A DNA stretch of 64,000 bases from Kribbella pratensis (GTDB taxonomy: Bacteria; Actinomycetota; Actinomycetes; Propionibacteriales; Kribbellaceae), in the NCBI RefSeq assembly GCF_004366075.1, contig NZ_SODU01000001.1:2873134-2937133 (forward strand), in the 5' to 3' direction. Positions 34,156 to 42,695 of this stretch are shown here, piece by piece (positions within the stretch are counted from its first letter, which is position 1; every line of letters begins with the position of its first letter). Below the pieces are notes generated by a model. That model saw only the letters and a program-made list of their open reading frames with translations. It was not told the origin of the DNA and ran no database searches. The position numbers and the translations under genes are program-made.

Positions 34156-35085
34156 TCATGCGGACTTCTTCGTGGCTTTCTTGGCGGCCTTCTTCGCCGT
34201 GGTCTTCTTCGCGGCGGTCTTCTTGGCCGGCTCCGCCTTCTTGGCAGCGGCCGCCTTCTTCGCCGGTGCCTTCTTCGCCGGTGCCTCACCACCGCCTGCG
34301 CGACGCGCCTTGGCGGCCTCGACGGAGGCGCGCAGCGCGGCGACCAGGTCGACGACCTCGGCGCCCTCGGTCTCCTCCTCCTCGGACTCCGGCAGCGGGA
34401 TGCCCGCCGCCTTCGCCTCGACCACCTTCTCCAGTGCCTGGCGGTACTCGTCGTGGTACTGGTCCGGGTCGAACTCACCGCGCAGCGTGTCGATGTACGA
34501 CGACGCCATCGCCTTCTCCTGGGACCGGATCTCCACGTCCTCCGGCGGCGCCGCGAACGACTTGTCCCGGACCTCGTCCGGCCACAGCATCACCTGCAGC
34601 ACCAGGACGTCGTCGACCGTCCGCAGCAGCCCCAGGCTCTCCCGGGACCGCAGCGCGACCTTGACCAGCGCATACAGCTCGGAGCCGTCGAGTGCGTCCC
34701 GGAGCAGCACGTACGGCTTGGCGCCAGGTCCGCCGTCGGCCGCCAGGTAGTACGACTTCCCCAGGTACAGCGGGTCGACCTGGTCGGCCGGCACGAACTC
34801 CAGCACGTCGATGACCTTCTTGCTGGACAGCGGCAGGTCGGCGAAGTCCTCCGAGTCCAGCACCACCATCCGGCCGTCCGGCATCTCGTACCCCTTGCCG
34901 ATGTCGGAGTACGGCACCTCTTCGCCGTCGATCGAGCAGATCCGCTTGTACTTGATCCGGCCCCCGTCGGCGACGTGCACCTGACGGAACGAGATGTCCT
35001 TCTCCTCGGTCGCGGAGAACACCTTGATCGGGATCGTCACCATCCCGAACGAGATGGCCCCCTTCCAGATCGCCTGCATCGCCAT
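34156..35085 (-). CDS. ku: Ku DNA end-binding protein (NHEJ)
   Basis: A 309-residue bacterial Ku. The N-terminus MAMQAIWKGAISFGMVTIPIKVFSATEEKDISF is diagnostic, followed by YKRICSIDGEEVPY and SKSYYLAA-type Ku core blocks. The core ends about residue 255; the tail to 309 is a Lys/Ala/Thr-rich run of KKA and AKK repeats, resembling the extended basic tails of many actinobacterial Ku proteins that help bind DNA. It forms a ring dimer at double-strand ends and recruits LigD, whose gene is not in this window. Confidence 0.97.
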   Translation of the reverse strand: MAMQAIWKGAISFGMVTIPIKVFSATEEKDISFRQVHVADGGRIKYKRICSIDGEEVPYSDIGKGYEMPDGRMVVLDSEDFADLPLSSKKVIDVLEFVPADQVDPLYLGKSYYLAADGGPGAKPYVLLRDALDGSELYALVKVALRSRESLGLLRTVDDVLVLQVMLWPDEVRDKSFAAPPEDVEIRSQEKAMASSYIDTLRGEFDPDQYHDEYRQALEKVVEAKAAGIPLPESEEEETEGAEVVDLVAALRASVEAAKARRAGGGEAPAKKAPAKKAAAAKKAEPAKKTAAKKTTAKKAAKKATKKSA

Positions 35086-35113
35086 CAGCTCCCTAAGTGC
35101 CCTTATGTGCCGC

Positions 35114-35638
35114 TTATGTGCGCTGTCCGCCGCGCGGCCCCTCCGCCGCGAGCAGATCGGGGATCTCCTGTGTCGCGTACCACATCAGGTCTTCACCCTC
35201 GCACGAATCGAGGGCGAACACAGCGTTGTCATCACCGCTCAGGGCGGCTTCCCAGAGGTCCGCGGCCTTACCGATCACCGTGGTCGCCTGCGCCGCGTCC
35301 AGATGCACGGACGCCACCGACCGCCACGGAATCACCACGTGCAGCTCCAGCCGGGCGTCACCGAGCTCCATGGACCCGTCGGCGGGCGGTACGGCGCTGA
35401 CCTCGGCCGCGATCACCACCCGTCTCCGAGAGGTACCCGGATCGGCGGCCAGCAGTCCTACCGAGGCGCGGGCCGCCTGCGCCATCGCGGCGTACTCCAG
35501 CTCCTCGTCGTCACCTTCGACGTACCACTCGCGCAGCGCCGGTGTCACGGCGTACGCCGTCAGCGGCGCCGGGCCGATCTCGCCGGCATTGCACGCCGCG
35601 CCCAGCAACCGGAGCGTGGACGGTACGTAGACCCTCAT
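35114..35638 (-). CDS. DUF6912-family protein
   Basis: A 174-residue protein beginning MRVYVPSTLRLLGAACNAGE, the characteristic opening of this actinobacterial family. Other features are EWYVEGDDEELEYAAMAQAA and a C-terminal DDNAVFALDSCEGEDLMWYATQEI. No catalytic motif is known. The ATG at 35638 overlaps the stop of the acyltransferase gene by 4 nt, so the two are translationally coupled. No function can be assigned from the sequence. Confidence 0.85.
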   Translation of the reverse strand: MRVYVPSTLRLLGAACNAGEIGPAPLTAYAVTPALREWYVEGDDEELEYAAMAQAARASVGLLAADPGTSRRRVVIAAEVSAVPPADGSMELGDARLELHVVIPWRSVASVHLDAAQATTVIGKAADLWEAALSGDDNAVFALDSCEGEDLMWYATQEIPDLLAAEGPRGGQRT

Positions 35639-37101
35639 GAGCCCGCCTTCTTGGTCTGTTTCTTCCGGCCCCGGGAAGCCCGGTTCCGGCTGCCCTTGGT
35701 GGTGTCCAGCAACTCGTCCAGGGCATCTGTCACACATTGGGCGAAAACGGCGAGGTCCGGCATGGCGGTGCGGTCCGCGTTCAGACCGTAGTACACCTTC
35801 CCGTCGTACGACGTGACGCCGACCGACAGGCCCTGACCGGGCATCAACGGAACCACCGGGTACGACGCGAGCATCGGGGCACCCTGCGCGTACAGCGGGA
35901 ACTGCGGACCCGGCACGTTGGTGATCACGACGTCGTCGATCGGCCGGACCGTGGCGGTCGCGACCCGGGCGGCGAGCGCGTGCAGCGTGGTCGGCGCGAA
36001 CCCGGCGATCCCGACCAGCGAGCGGGCGCTGACCGCGCGGCCGGTGTCCTTGTGCACCTTGGTCTGGTACGAGATCTGGTGCAGCCGCATGACCGGTGAG
36101 TTCTCGCCGACCGGCAGGTTCACGCTCGAGGCGATCACCCGGGAGCCGAGCGACGTGGGCTCGTCGTCCTCGTCGTCGCGGATGCTGACCGGGACCACGG
36201 CCCGCACGCTGCGCGTCGGCCCGACGCCCTCGCCACGGGTCATCATCCAGGCCCGGAACGCGCCCGCGACCACCGCGAGGATCACGTCGTTGACCGTCCC
36301 GCCGTGGGCCGCGCGGATCGTCCGGTAGTCCTCCAGGTCGGTCTGCACGGTGGTGAACCGTCGCTGACCCGATGTCTTCACATGCAGTGAGCTCTCCTGC
36401 GCATGCCGCTGCGCGACGAGGGAGCCGACCACGTCGCCGAGCACCTCGCGAACCGAGGTCGAGCCGGTCAGGCTGGCCATCTCCGCGCGGGCCAGCTCCA
36501 GGACCGCGGTCGGGTGCTTGGTGGCGTCGGCGAACACCCCGGCGAGCAGCTCCAGCGCGGACGGCGGGTGCTCCGGCTGCCAGGTGTCGGTCGGCGTGTC
36601 CTTGGGCTGCGCCGTCGAGTCCAGCACGACCTGGCCGATGTCGACGGTGCTGTTGCCGTCGACAAGCGCCTGATGGGACTTCGCGATGATCGCGAACCGG
36701 TCGCCCTGCAGGCCCTCGACCAGGTACATCTCCCACAGCGGGCGGGCCCGGTCGAGCCGCCGGGACATGATCCGGGCGACCAGCTCGAGCAGCTGCGCGT
36801 GCGTGCCGGGGCGCGGCAGGGCCGAGCGCCGGACATGGAAGGTGATGTCGAACTCTTCGTCGTCCACCCACACCGGCCCGGCGAACCGGCCGGGCACCTG
36901 CTGGACCCGCTGCCGGTACCTCGGCACGAACGTGATCCGGTCCCGGATCAGCGCCACCAGGCTCTCGTAGTCGAACCCCTCGTCACCGTGCACCGGCGGC
37001 TCGAAGATGTCTACCGTCCCGACGTGCATCGGGGTGGCCGGCGACTCGGCCTTGAGAAAGGTGAGGTCGAGCGACGTCAACCGGTCGGGCACGGCGGTCA
37101 C
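35635..37101 (-). CDS. Wax ester synthase/diacylglycerol acyltransferase (WS/DGAT) family protein
   Basis: A 488-residue protein with the WS/DGAT layout: LTSLDLTFLKAESPATPMHVG at the N-terminus, RPLWEMYLVEGL, and the NDVILAVVAGAFRAW block in the second half. Family members join acyl-CoA to an alcohol or diacylglycerol for storage lipid. The acceptor motif HHxxxDG is SHQALVDG here (His143-Gln144...Asp148-Gly149), so the second, catalytic His of the consensus is Gln. Activity is therefore uncertain unless this subfamily uses the remaining His. Coupled to the DUF6912 gene. The start ATG at 37101 fits the family. Confidence 0.9.
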   Translation of the reverse strand: MTAVPDRLTSLDLTFLKAESPATPMHVGTVDIFEPPVHGDEGFDYESLVALIRDRITFVPRYRQRVQQVPGRFAGPVWVDDEEFDITFHVRRSALPRPGTHAQLLELVARIMSRRLDRARPLWEMYLVEGLQGDRFAIIAKSHQALVDGNSTVDIGQVVLDSTAQPKDTPTDTWQPEHPPSALELLAGVFADATKHPTAVLELARAEMASLTGSTSVREVLGDVVGSLVAQRHAQESSLHVKTSGQRRFTTVQTDLEDYRTIRAAHGGTVNDVILAVVAGAFRAWMMTRGEGVGPTRSVRAVVPVSIRDDEDDEPTSLGSRVIASSVNLPVGENSPVMRLHQISYQTKVHKDTGRAVSARSLVGIAGFAPTTLHALAARVATATVRPIDDVVITNVPGPQFPLYAQGAPMLASYPVVPLMPGQGLSVGVTSYDGKVYYGLNADRTAMPDLAVFAQCVTDALDELLDTTKGSRNRASRGRKKQTKKAGS

Positions 37102-37171
37102 CTTCCTCTCGTTCGACGGATTCTCACCCTAGCGGGCCGCACGGACAGTGGGCTGCGACACTGCTCGTACG

Positions 37172-37197
37172 GGAACACTGAGCTATCCGTGTTCGTC
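37172..37197 (+). promoter_or_regulatory. Candidate ECF-sigma-type promoter
   Basis: GGAAC (37172-37176) and CGTC (37194-37197) are separated by 17 nt, fitting the GGAAC...CGTC architecture of SigE/SigH-like ECF promoters. It points toward the lipoprotein gene 63 nt downstream. GAACAC and GTGTTC (37173-37178, 37189-37194) also form a dyad. Confidence 0.5.
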
Positions 37198-37260
37198 AGG
37201 CAAGAGGGTGTGTCCCGCACCCTGAGAACTTCGTTGACCCTTTGAAAGGCTCCTGGACCG

Positions 37261-37746
37261 ATGCGTTCGACGCTCACTCGCGGTGCCGCCACCGCACTCC
37301 TGCCCGCCCTCGGCATGCTGGTCCTGGCCGGCTGCGGCGGCGACAGCACCGGCGGCACAACCACCCCCTCGCCGAGCGCCCCGGCCAGTACGCCGACGTC
37401 GACCCTCCCGACCAGCACCCCGACCCCGGGCAAGCCGAACACGAGCTCGCCGTCGAACACCGCCGACCCGTCCGGTGAGCAGGCGGACGTCACCGTCGAC
37501 GTCACCGTTGCCAACGGCAAGGTCAACCCGAGCGGCGCGACGATCAAGGTGAAGGCCGGCCAGACCGTGCTGGTCAAGGCGGTCAGCGACGCCGCCGAGG
37601 AGCTGCACATCCACGGGTACGACAAGGAGCTGGAGCTCAGTCCGGGCAAGCCGGCCTCGGTCAAGTTCACCGCGAACATGAAGGGCACGTTCGAGGTCGA
37701 GACCCACAAGAGCGGCAAACTCGTCGCCAAACTCGTTGTCTCGTGA
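37261..37746 (+). CDS. Cupredoxin-like lipoprotein
   Basis: A 161-residue lipoprotein. The signal ends in a lipobox, LVLAGC (Cys25). A Ser/Thr/Pro-rich linker (about 28-75) precedes a beta-sandwich domain (about 78-161) with AEELHIHGYDKELELSPGKPASVKF and TFEVETHKSGKLVAKLVV, like cupredoxin/EfeO-type domains. Usual blue-copper ligands are not complete (His-x-His is present but no clear Cys-His-Met set), so copper binding is uncertain. Coupled to the membrane protein downstream (1-nt overlap); together they may form a metal or redox envelope module. Confidence 0.88.
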   Translation: MRSTLTRGAATALLPALGMLVLAGCGGDSTGGTTTPSPSAPASTPTSTLPTSTPTPGKPNTSSPSNTADPSGEQADVTVDVTVANGKVNPSGATIKVKAGQTVLVKAVSDAAEELHIHGYDKELELSPGKPASVKFTANMKGTFEVETHKSGKLVAKLVVS

Positions 37747-39062
37747 TGCTTCCCCTTCACGGGATCGGTGGGCGTCAGGACCTGCCGGTTCCGTTCGGGC
37801 TGGCGGTCGGTGGGGCCGCGGTCGCGGTCGCGCTGTCGTTCGTCGTCCTCGGGCTGGCCTGGCGTAGTCCGAAGTACCGCGGCGACGCGTCCGGCGTACC
37901 GTTGCCGACCGCAATCACCCGGATCGTCGACGCCGGCTGGTTCCGGTGGATCGTGCGGCTGTTCGGGCTGGCGACCTTCCTGTACGCGATGGTGTCGCTG
38001 GTCTTCGGCGTCGACCGGCTGACGAACCCGATCTTCGGCTTCATCTACATCCTCGTCTGGGTCGGGCTGGTACCGATCTCATTGGTCTTCGGCCCGGTCT
38101 GGCGGACGCTGAACCCGCTGCGCACCGTCCACCTGCTGCTGTCGAAGCTGCTCCGCCAGCCGCCGTCCAAGGGTCTGCTCGAGCTCCCGGCCTGGGTCGG
38201 TCTGTGGCCGGCCGCGCTGGGCATCTTCGCGTTCACCTGGCTGGAACTGGTCGCGCCCGACCGCGCCACGATCCCGGTACTGCAGGCGTGGATCGCGTTG
38301 TACGTCGTGATCACGATGTTCGGAGCTGTCCTGTTCGGGGACCGCTGGTTCGCGCAGGGCGATCCGTTCGAGGTGTACGCGACCCTGATGTCGCGCCTGT
38401 CGCCGTGGGGTCGCCGTACCGACGGGCAACTGGTCCTCCGCCGGCCGTTGGAGAACCTCGACGGCCTTCGCGCGCAGCCCGGACTGGTGGGGATGGTGGC
38501 GGCGCTGCTCGGCTCGACGGCGTACGACGGGTTCTCGAACTCGTCCGCGTGGATCGGCTGGGCGCAGAACCAGGACGTCTCGATGACCTGGCTCGGCACC
38601 GGCGCGCTGATCGTCTTCATCCTGTTCGTGCTGATCACGTACTCCGGTGCCACGGTCCTGGCCGGCCGGCTCTCCGACAGCTCGCGGACTTCGCTACCGG
38701 GCCTGTTCGCGCACTCCGTCGTACCGATCGCCTTCGGATACGTCGTCGCGCACTACCTGACCCTGTTGATCCTGGAGGGTCAGCGGACGCTCATCTACCT
38801 GAGCGACCCGCTGAGCAACGGCGCCAACGTCTTCGGCACCGGTCTCCTCGCGGTGAACACCGGCATCACCAACCACAGCACGGCGATCTCGGTCATCCAG
38901 GTCCTCGCGGTGGTCTGCGGACACCTGCTCGGCGTCATCTCGGCCCACGACCGCGCGGTCGCCCTGTTCCCCCGCGCAAAGGCCCTGGCCGGCCAGCTGC
39001 CCCTACTGATCGTCATGGTCGGCTACACCTGCGGGGGCCTACTCCTGCTCTTCTCGTCCTGA
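37746..39062 (+). CDS. Polytopic membrane protein (about 10-12 TM)
   Basis: A 438-residue integral membrane protein. Hydrophobic segments recur throughout, from FGLAVGGAAVAVALSFVVLGL near residue 18 to LLIVMVGYTCGGLLLLFS at the very C-terminus. Loops contain AWRSPKYRG, FGPVWRTLNPLRTVHLLLSKL and a histidine-containing APDR/HSVVPIAFGYVVAHYLTLL segment. I do not recognise a named family; similar proteins occur beside cupredoxin-like lipoproteins in actinobacteria. It starts at ATG 37746, sharing the A of the lipoprotein TGA; a GTG at 37743 is the alternative. It shares one nucleotide with the next start (TGATG). Confidence 0.85.
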   Translation: MLPLHGIGGRQDLPVPFGLAVGGAAVAVALSFVVLGLAWRSPKYRGDASGVPLPTAITRIVDAGWFRWIVRLFGLATFLYAMVSLVFGVDRLTNPIFGFIYILVWVGLVPISLVFGPVWRTLNPLRTVHLLLSKLLRQPPSKGLLELPAWVGLWPAALGIFAFTWLELVAPDRATIPVLQAWIALYVVITMFGAVLFGDRWFAQGDPFEVYATLMSRLSPWGRRTDGQLVLRRPLENLDGLRAQPGLVGMVAALLGSTAYDGFSNSSAWIGWAQNQDVSMTWLGTGALIVFILFVLITYSGATVLAGRLSDSSRTSLPGLFAHSVVPIAFGYVVAHYLTLLILEGQRTLIYLSDPLSNGANVFGTGLLAVNTGITNHSTAISVIQVLAVVCGHLLGVISAHDRAVALFPRAKALAGQLPLLIVMVGYTCGGLLLLFSS

Positions 39063-39820
39063 TGTACACCCCAGCCGAACGCTCGAGCCTCCGCGACGCC
39101 CTGGTTGCGGCAGCTCGAGCGGACGCGCGTGTTGCGGGCGCTGCGCTCACTGGCTCGGCTGCAGCGGGTGCAGAAGACAGGTGGTCGGACATCGACCTGG
39201 CACTCGGTCTCGCACCAGACGCGGACCAGTCCGGCGTCCTGACGGACTGGACGGACCGCATGTACCGCGAGCACACCGCTGTCCATCACACCGACGTCTG
39301 GTCCCGCAGCACCGTCTACCGCGTGTTCTTGCTGCAGTCCACGCTGCAGGTGGACATCGCGTTCGCCCCGGCCGAGGAGTTCGGCGCACTCGGCCCCACG
39401 TTCCAACTGCTCTTCGGCGAGACCGCAGAACAGCCGCAGTGGAGTGCACCGGCAGCCGTCGACGTCGTCGGTATGGCGTGGCTGTACGCGCTGCATGCGC
39501 GATCGAGCATTGGGCGCGGCAGGGTGTGGCAGGCGGAGTACATGATCAGTGGAGTGCGGGATCACGTGCTGACGCTGATGTGCCTGCGCTACGGCGTACC
39601 GCACTCTCAGGGGCGTGGGCTGCATCTGTTGCCGTCGGACGGCGCGTCTGCTGTGGAGGCGACTCTGGTGCGTTCGCCGGATGTGGAGGAGCTGCGGCGC
39701 GCGTTTCGTGCGAGCGTCGACGTACTGCTTCTTGAGGTCGAGTACGTCGACGCGGAGCTGGCGGTCAGGTTGGCGGGGCCGCTTCGGGGGTTGACGGCTT
39801 CGGCAGACTCCGGCTCGTGA
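39062..39820 (+). CDS. Nucleotidyltransferase-domain protein
   Basis: A 252-residue protein with a pol-beta-type nucleotidyltransferase signature: LTGSAAAG (Gly31-Ser32) and WSDIDLAL (Asp43-x-Asp45), then a third acidic candidate in LQVDIAFAPAEEF. The C-terminal half is helical (YALHARSSIGRGRVWQAEYMI, MCLRYGVPHSQGRG), as in aminoglycoside/kanamycin nucleotidyltransferase-like proteins. The start ATG at 39062 overlaps the upstream stop by 1 nt, which settles the start within a much longer shadow frame. Substrate unknown. Its 3' end overlaps the convergent mannosyltransferase gene by 56 nt. Confidence 0.88.
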   Translation: MYTPAERSSLRDALVAAARADARVAGAALTGSAAAGAEDRWSDIDLALGLAPDADQSGVLTDWTDRMYREHTAVHHTDVWSRSTVYRVFLLQSTLQVDIAFAPAEEFGALGPTFQLLFGETAEQPQWSAPAAVDVVGMAWLYALHARSSIGRGRVWQAEYMISGVRDHVLTLMCLRYGVPHSQGRGLHLLPSDGASAVEATLVRSPDVEELRRAFRASVDVLLLEVEYVDAELAVRLAGPLRGLTASADSGS

Positions 39821-41000
39821 TCACCAGCAGGATGAAGGCGATCATTCCGACGATCAGGTGTGAGTTGCCGGGGATCGACTGCCAGAAGCTCCAGCTGAGC
39901 TCGCGGTCGTCGCGGAACGGGACCCACCAGATCGAGCGCAGCACGAACAGGCCGTAGAACAGTACGCCGGTGACGACCGCGGGGTTGAGGCCCCAGACGC
40001 GGTTGACGCCGCGGATCAGGCTGACGCCGAGCGGGATGATCCACACCCAGTGGTGGCTCCATGAGATCGGCGACGCGTACAGGACCGCGAGGGCCATCAC
40101 GGAGATCGCGGTGACACGCTCGTCGGCGAGCCAGTACTTCCGGGCCAGCCACAGCACCGCCAGCCCGAACGCGGCCGACAGCACGAACCAGGTCGGCTGC
40201 ACCCAGCTCGCTTCGTCTCCGATCCGGTGCAGGAACCCGTTGAACGACTGGTTGCCGGTGTAGGCGATCCCGCCGACCCGGTTGGCGTCCAGGATCACGT
40301 CGGTCCAGTACCGCCACGACTGGTGCGGCACGATCGCGAACCCGATCGCCATCGTCGCCAGCAACCCGAGTACGGCGTTGCGCAGCGCACGCCACTGCTT
40401 CGTGACCACCAGCAGTGCGAGGAACGGCAACGGGGTGAGCTTGACGCCGATCGTCACACCGAGCCAGAACCCGCGCAGGCGCGCGTCGTTCGGCCGGATC
40501 AGGTCCAGCAGGATCATTGCGGTCAGCAACAGGTTGATCTGGCCGAACTGGATCGTCTGCCAGACCGGCTCGAGCAGCAGCGACAGCACGGTCAGCGCGA
40601 TCAGCACCGCCGTACGCTTCCGCTGGGTGACGAACGACCAGAACGTCCTGGTCAGGCTGGCCCGCCACAACGCGGTGATGCACAGCACCGAGATCGTCGT
40701 CCAGACCACGAGCGCGACACCCCACGGTACGGCGCCCAGCGGGACCATCGCGATCGCGGCGAACGGCGGGTACGTGAACGGGAGGTTCGAGCCGCCGGGG
40801 AGCTTCGCGTCGTACAGCGAGTCGCCGTGCAGCAGGACCGAGCCGCCCATCCGGTAGACGCGCAGGTCGATCATGCCGCCGTACAGGTGGAGGATCCAGG
40901 CGCCGAGCGCCACGAGGACCGCGCATCCGGCGATCGCGATGATCACGCGACGACGACCGGCCGGACGAGTTGGGGAGGAAGGAGGGGTGGTCACGGTCAC
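39765..41000 (-). CDS. GT87-family polyprenyl-phosphate-dependent mannosyltransferase-like protein
   Basis: A 411-residue membrane glycosyltransferase. About ten membrane helices; the first external loop has GGMIDLRVYRMGGSVLLHGDSLYD, matching the DUF2029/GT87 pattern (acidic Asp-Leu-x-Val-Tyr). Other family blocks are LPFTYPPFAAIAMVPLG and YASPISWSHHWVWIIPL. GT87 enzymes (PimE and relatives) add alpha-1,2-mannose from polyprenyl-phosphate-mannose to lipid-anchored glycans on the outer membrane face. The GTG start at 41000 overlaps the HAD stop by 4 nt (GTGA). The 3' end overlaps the convergent nucleotidyltransferase gene. Confidence 0.9.
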   Translation of the reverse strand: MTVTTPPSSPTRPAGRRRVIIAIAGCAVLVALGAWILHLYGGMIDLRVYRMGGSVLLHGDSLYDAKLPGGSNLPFTYPPFAAIAMVPLGAVPWGVALVVWTTISVLCITALWRASLTRTFWSFVTQRKRTAVLIALTVLSLLLEPVWQTIQFGQINLLLTAMILLDLIRPNDARLRGFWLGVTIGVKLTPLPFLALLVVTKQWRALRNAVLGLLATMAIGFAIVPHQSWRYWTDVILDANRVGGIAYTGNQSFNGFLHRIGDEASWVQPTWFVLSAAFGLAVLWLARKYWLADERVTAISVMALAVLYASPISWSHHWVWIIPLGVSLIRGVNRVWGLNPAVVTGVLFYGLFVLRSIWWVPFRDDRELSWSFWQSIPGNSHLIVGMIAFILLVITSRSLPKPSTPEAAPPT

Positions 41001-41653
41001 GTCAGGTCGGCTCCGAACAGGGTTTCCAGCGCTCGCCGGGTCTCGTCGTACTCGGTGTGAAGAATCGCGGTCATCCCGACCGCGCGGGCGCCGTCGACGT
41101 TGAGCTGCAGGTCGTCGACGAACACGCACTCGGCCGGCTCGAGGCCGAGCCGCTGGGCGGCGAGCTCGAAGATCTCCGGCTCGGGTTTGCGCAGGCCCAC
41201 CTCGCCGGAGATGACGATGTCGTCGAACATCCCGTCCCAGGTGTCCCGCGGGTAGGTGTTGCCCCAGGAGTTCGAGAGCAGCGCGGTCCGGATCCCGCGC
41301 TCGTTGGCGCGGCGGACCAGCGCGGACATCGCGGGCTGGTGCTCGAAGTGCGCGAACATCCGCTCGATCAGTCCCTCCGCGGGGACCGGCGTACCGTCGC
41401 GGCGGACCAGGATCGAGGCGAGCTTGCGCTCGAAGTCGGGGACGGCGATCTGACCGCGTTCGAGGGCGTGCACCGGGTTGAGCTCGGCGGTGACGCTCTC
41501 CGAAGGGAGCCATTTCATGACTGCTTCGAGGTAGGAATCGAAGTCGAAATCGTCGAGTTCGGCCCAGCGCCGCAGCGCCGGCTCGAGGCCGGAGGTGAGC
41601 ACGCCGCCCCAGTCCACCAGCAGACCACGCGGCACCGCCCGCTCCTCGACCAT
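40997..41653 (-). CDS. HAD-family hydrolase
   Basis: A 218-residue haloacid-dehalogenase-like hydrolase. Motif I is LLVDWGGVLTSG (nucleophile Asp; the usual second Asp is Gly, as in several DFGGV/DWGGV HAD subfamilies), motif II is TALLSNSWG, motif III the Lys in LRKPEPEIFELAA, and motif IV AECVFVDDLQLNVDGA. An insertion cap of helices lies between I and II. Possibly a phosphatase; without the second Asp of motif I the chemistry may differ. Translationally coupled to the GT87 gene. ATG at 41653 chosen, as it places the motif about 13 residues in. Confidence 0.9.
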   Translation of the reverse strand: MVEERAVPRGLLVDWGGVLTSGLEPALRRWAELDDFDFDSYLEAVMKWLPSESVTAELNPVHALERGQIAVPDFERKLASILVRRDGTPVPAEGLIERMFAHFEHQPAMSALVRRANERGIRTALLSNSWGNTYPRDTWDGMFDDIVISGEVGLRKPEPEIFELAAQRLGLEPAECVFVDDLQLNVDGARAVGMTAILHTEYDETRRALETLFGADLT

Positions 41654-41790
41654 GCGCGCAAGCCTACTCAGACGACAGTCGCCCTCACCCTCCCGACCCT
41701 CACCCTCACAGGCTGTGCACACTCGGCCAGAGTCCGTCATACCCCCGGCGTCGGTTCGTCCGCCCCGACCCCGAGCGGAGTGAGGGTTGG

Positions 41791-42585
41791 TCAGTGGTTG
41801 TATTCGATGCTGACGTCACCCGAAGACGTCTTCGCGGTGATCGTGCGGCTGGCGTTCGGATCGATCTTCACATTCGCCGACTCGTCGCCCGACGACGTGT
41901 CGGTGTCCACCTTGTACGCCTCGGTGCCGGACGGGAGCCGGATCGAGACGTCGCCGGAACTGGTCTTCGCCTCGACAGTCTGCGGCGCCTCGGTGAAGTC
42001 CAGCGACGTACTGCCGGAGCTGCTGTGCGCCGTCACCGACGTCGCGCTGAGCCCGTCCGCCTCGAGCTCACCCGAGTTCGACTTGAGGTCCAGCGGGCCG
42101 CCGACGTCGTGCACCTCGATGTCACCCGAGCTGGTCTTCAGCTCCGTCGCGCCCTCGATCCCGCTCACCGTCATGTCGCCGCTGCTGCTCTCGACCGTGA
42201 GCTTCATGTCCCGCGGCACCGTCAGGACGTACGTCGTCTTGCACCCGAACGACAGGAATCCGCAGCCGCCGCTGTCCAGCTCGAGCTTGCCTTCACTCTC
42301 GTCGTACTTCTCCTTCGGGTCCGAACCGAACACGTTCCGCTCGGACTGCCGGTCGATCTTGACCTCGGTCCCGTCGCCGGGCCGTACCTCGACCGTCGCG
42401 GAGCCGCCTTTCACGAGCAGCGCACCGCCCTGCACCGGGTAGCTGGTCTGGCTGTTCTTGGTGCCCTCGGTCAGCCCGGTGAGCGCCCAGTACGCCCCGC
42501 CGAGGATGAGAGCGACGGAGATCGCGATCCCGTACCGCCGCTCGACACTCATCGAGCTCCGCGGCCGGCCTTGGACATCGGACAT
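41791..42585 (-). CDS. Membrane-anchored DUF4097 beta-solenoid protein
   Basis: A 264-residue protein with an N-terminal signal/anchor helix (YGIAISVALILGGAYWALTGL, about 18-38) and an external region of short repeats built on SSGD: VESSSGDMTV, LKTSSGDIEV, LKSNSGELEA, AKTSSGDVSI, DTSSGDESA, AKTSSGDVSIEY. This is the DUF4097/adhesin-like beta-strand ladder. A CGFLSFGC pair may form a disulfide. The function of the family is unknown; often next to PspC or two-component genes, not seen here. Start at ATG 42585 with GGGAG 4 nt upstream. Confidence 0.88.
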   Translation of the reverse strand: MSDVQGRPRSSMSVERRYGIAISVALILGGAYWALTGLTEGTKNSQTSYPVQGGALLVKGGSATVEVRPGDGTEVKIDRQSERNVFGSDPKEKYDESEGKLELDSGGCGFLSFGCKTTYVLTVPRDMKLTVESSSGDMTVSGIEGATELKTSSGDIEVHDVGGPLDLKSNSGELEADGLSATSVTAHSSSGSTSLDFTEAPQTVEAKTSSGDVSIRLPSGTEAYKVDTDTSSGDESANVKIDPNASRTITAKTSSGDVSIEYNH

Positions 42586-42695
42586 GACGCTCCCTCAAGT
42601 GCAGGTCGAAGTGCTTCCAACACTGGCACATCGCGGCCCTGCTGTCGGTGGGGATATCCCCCAGATCCCCACCGACTCGACCCTGAGTGCCGGGC

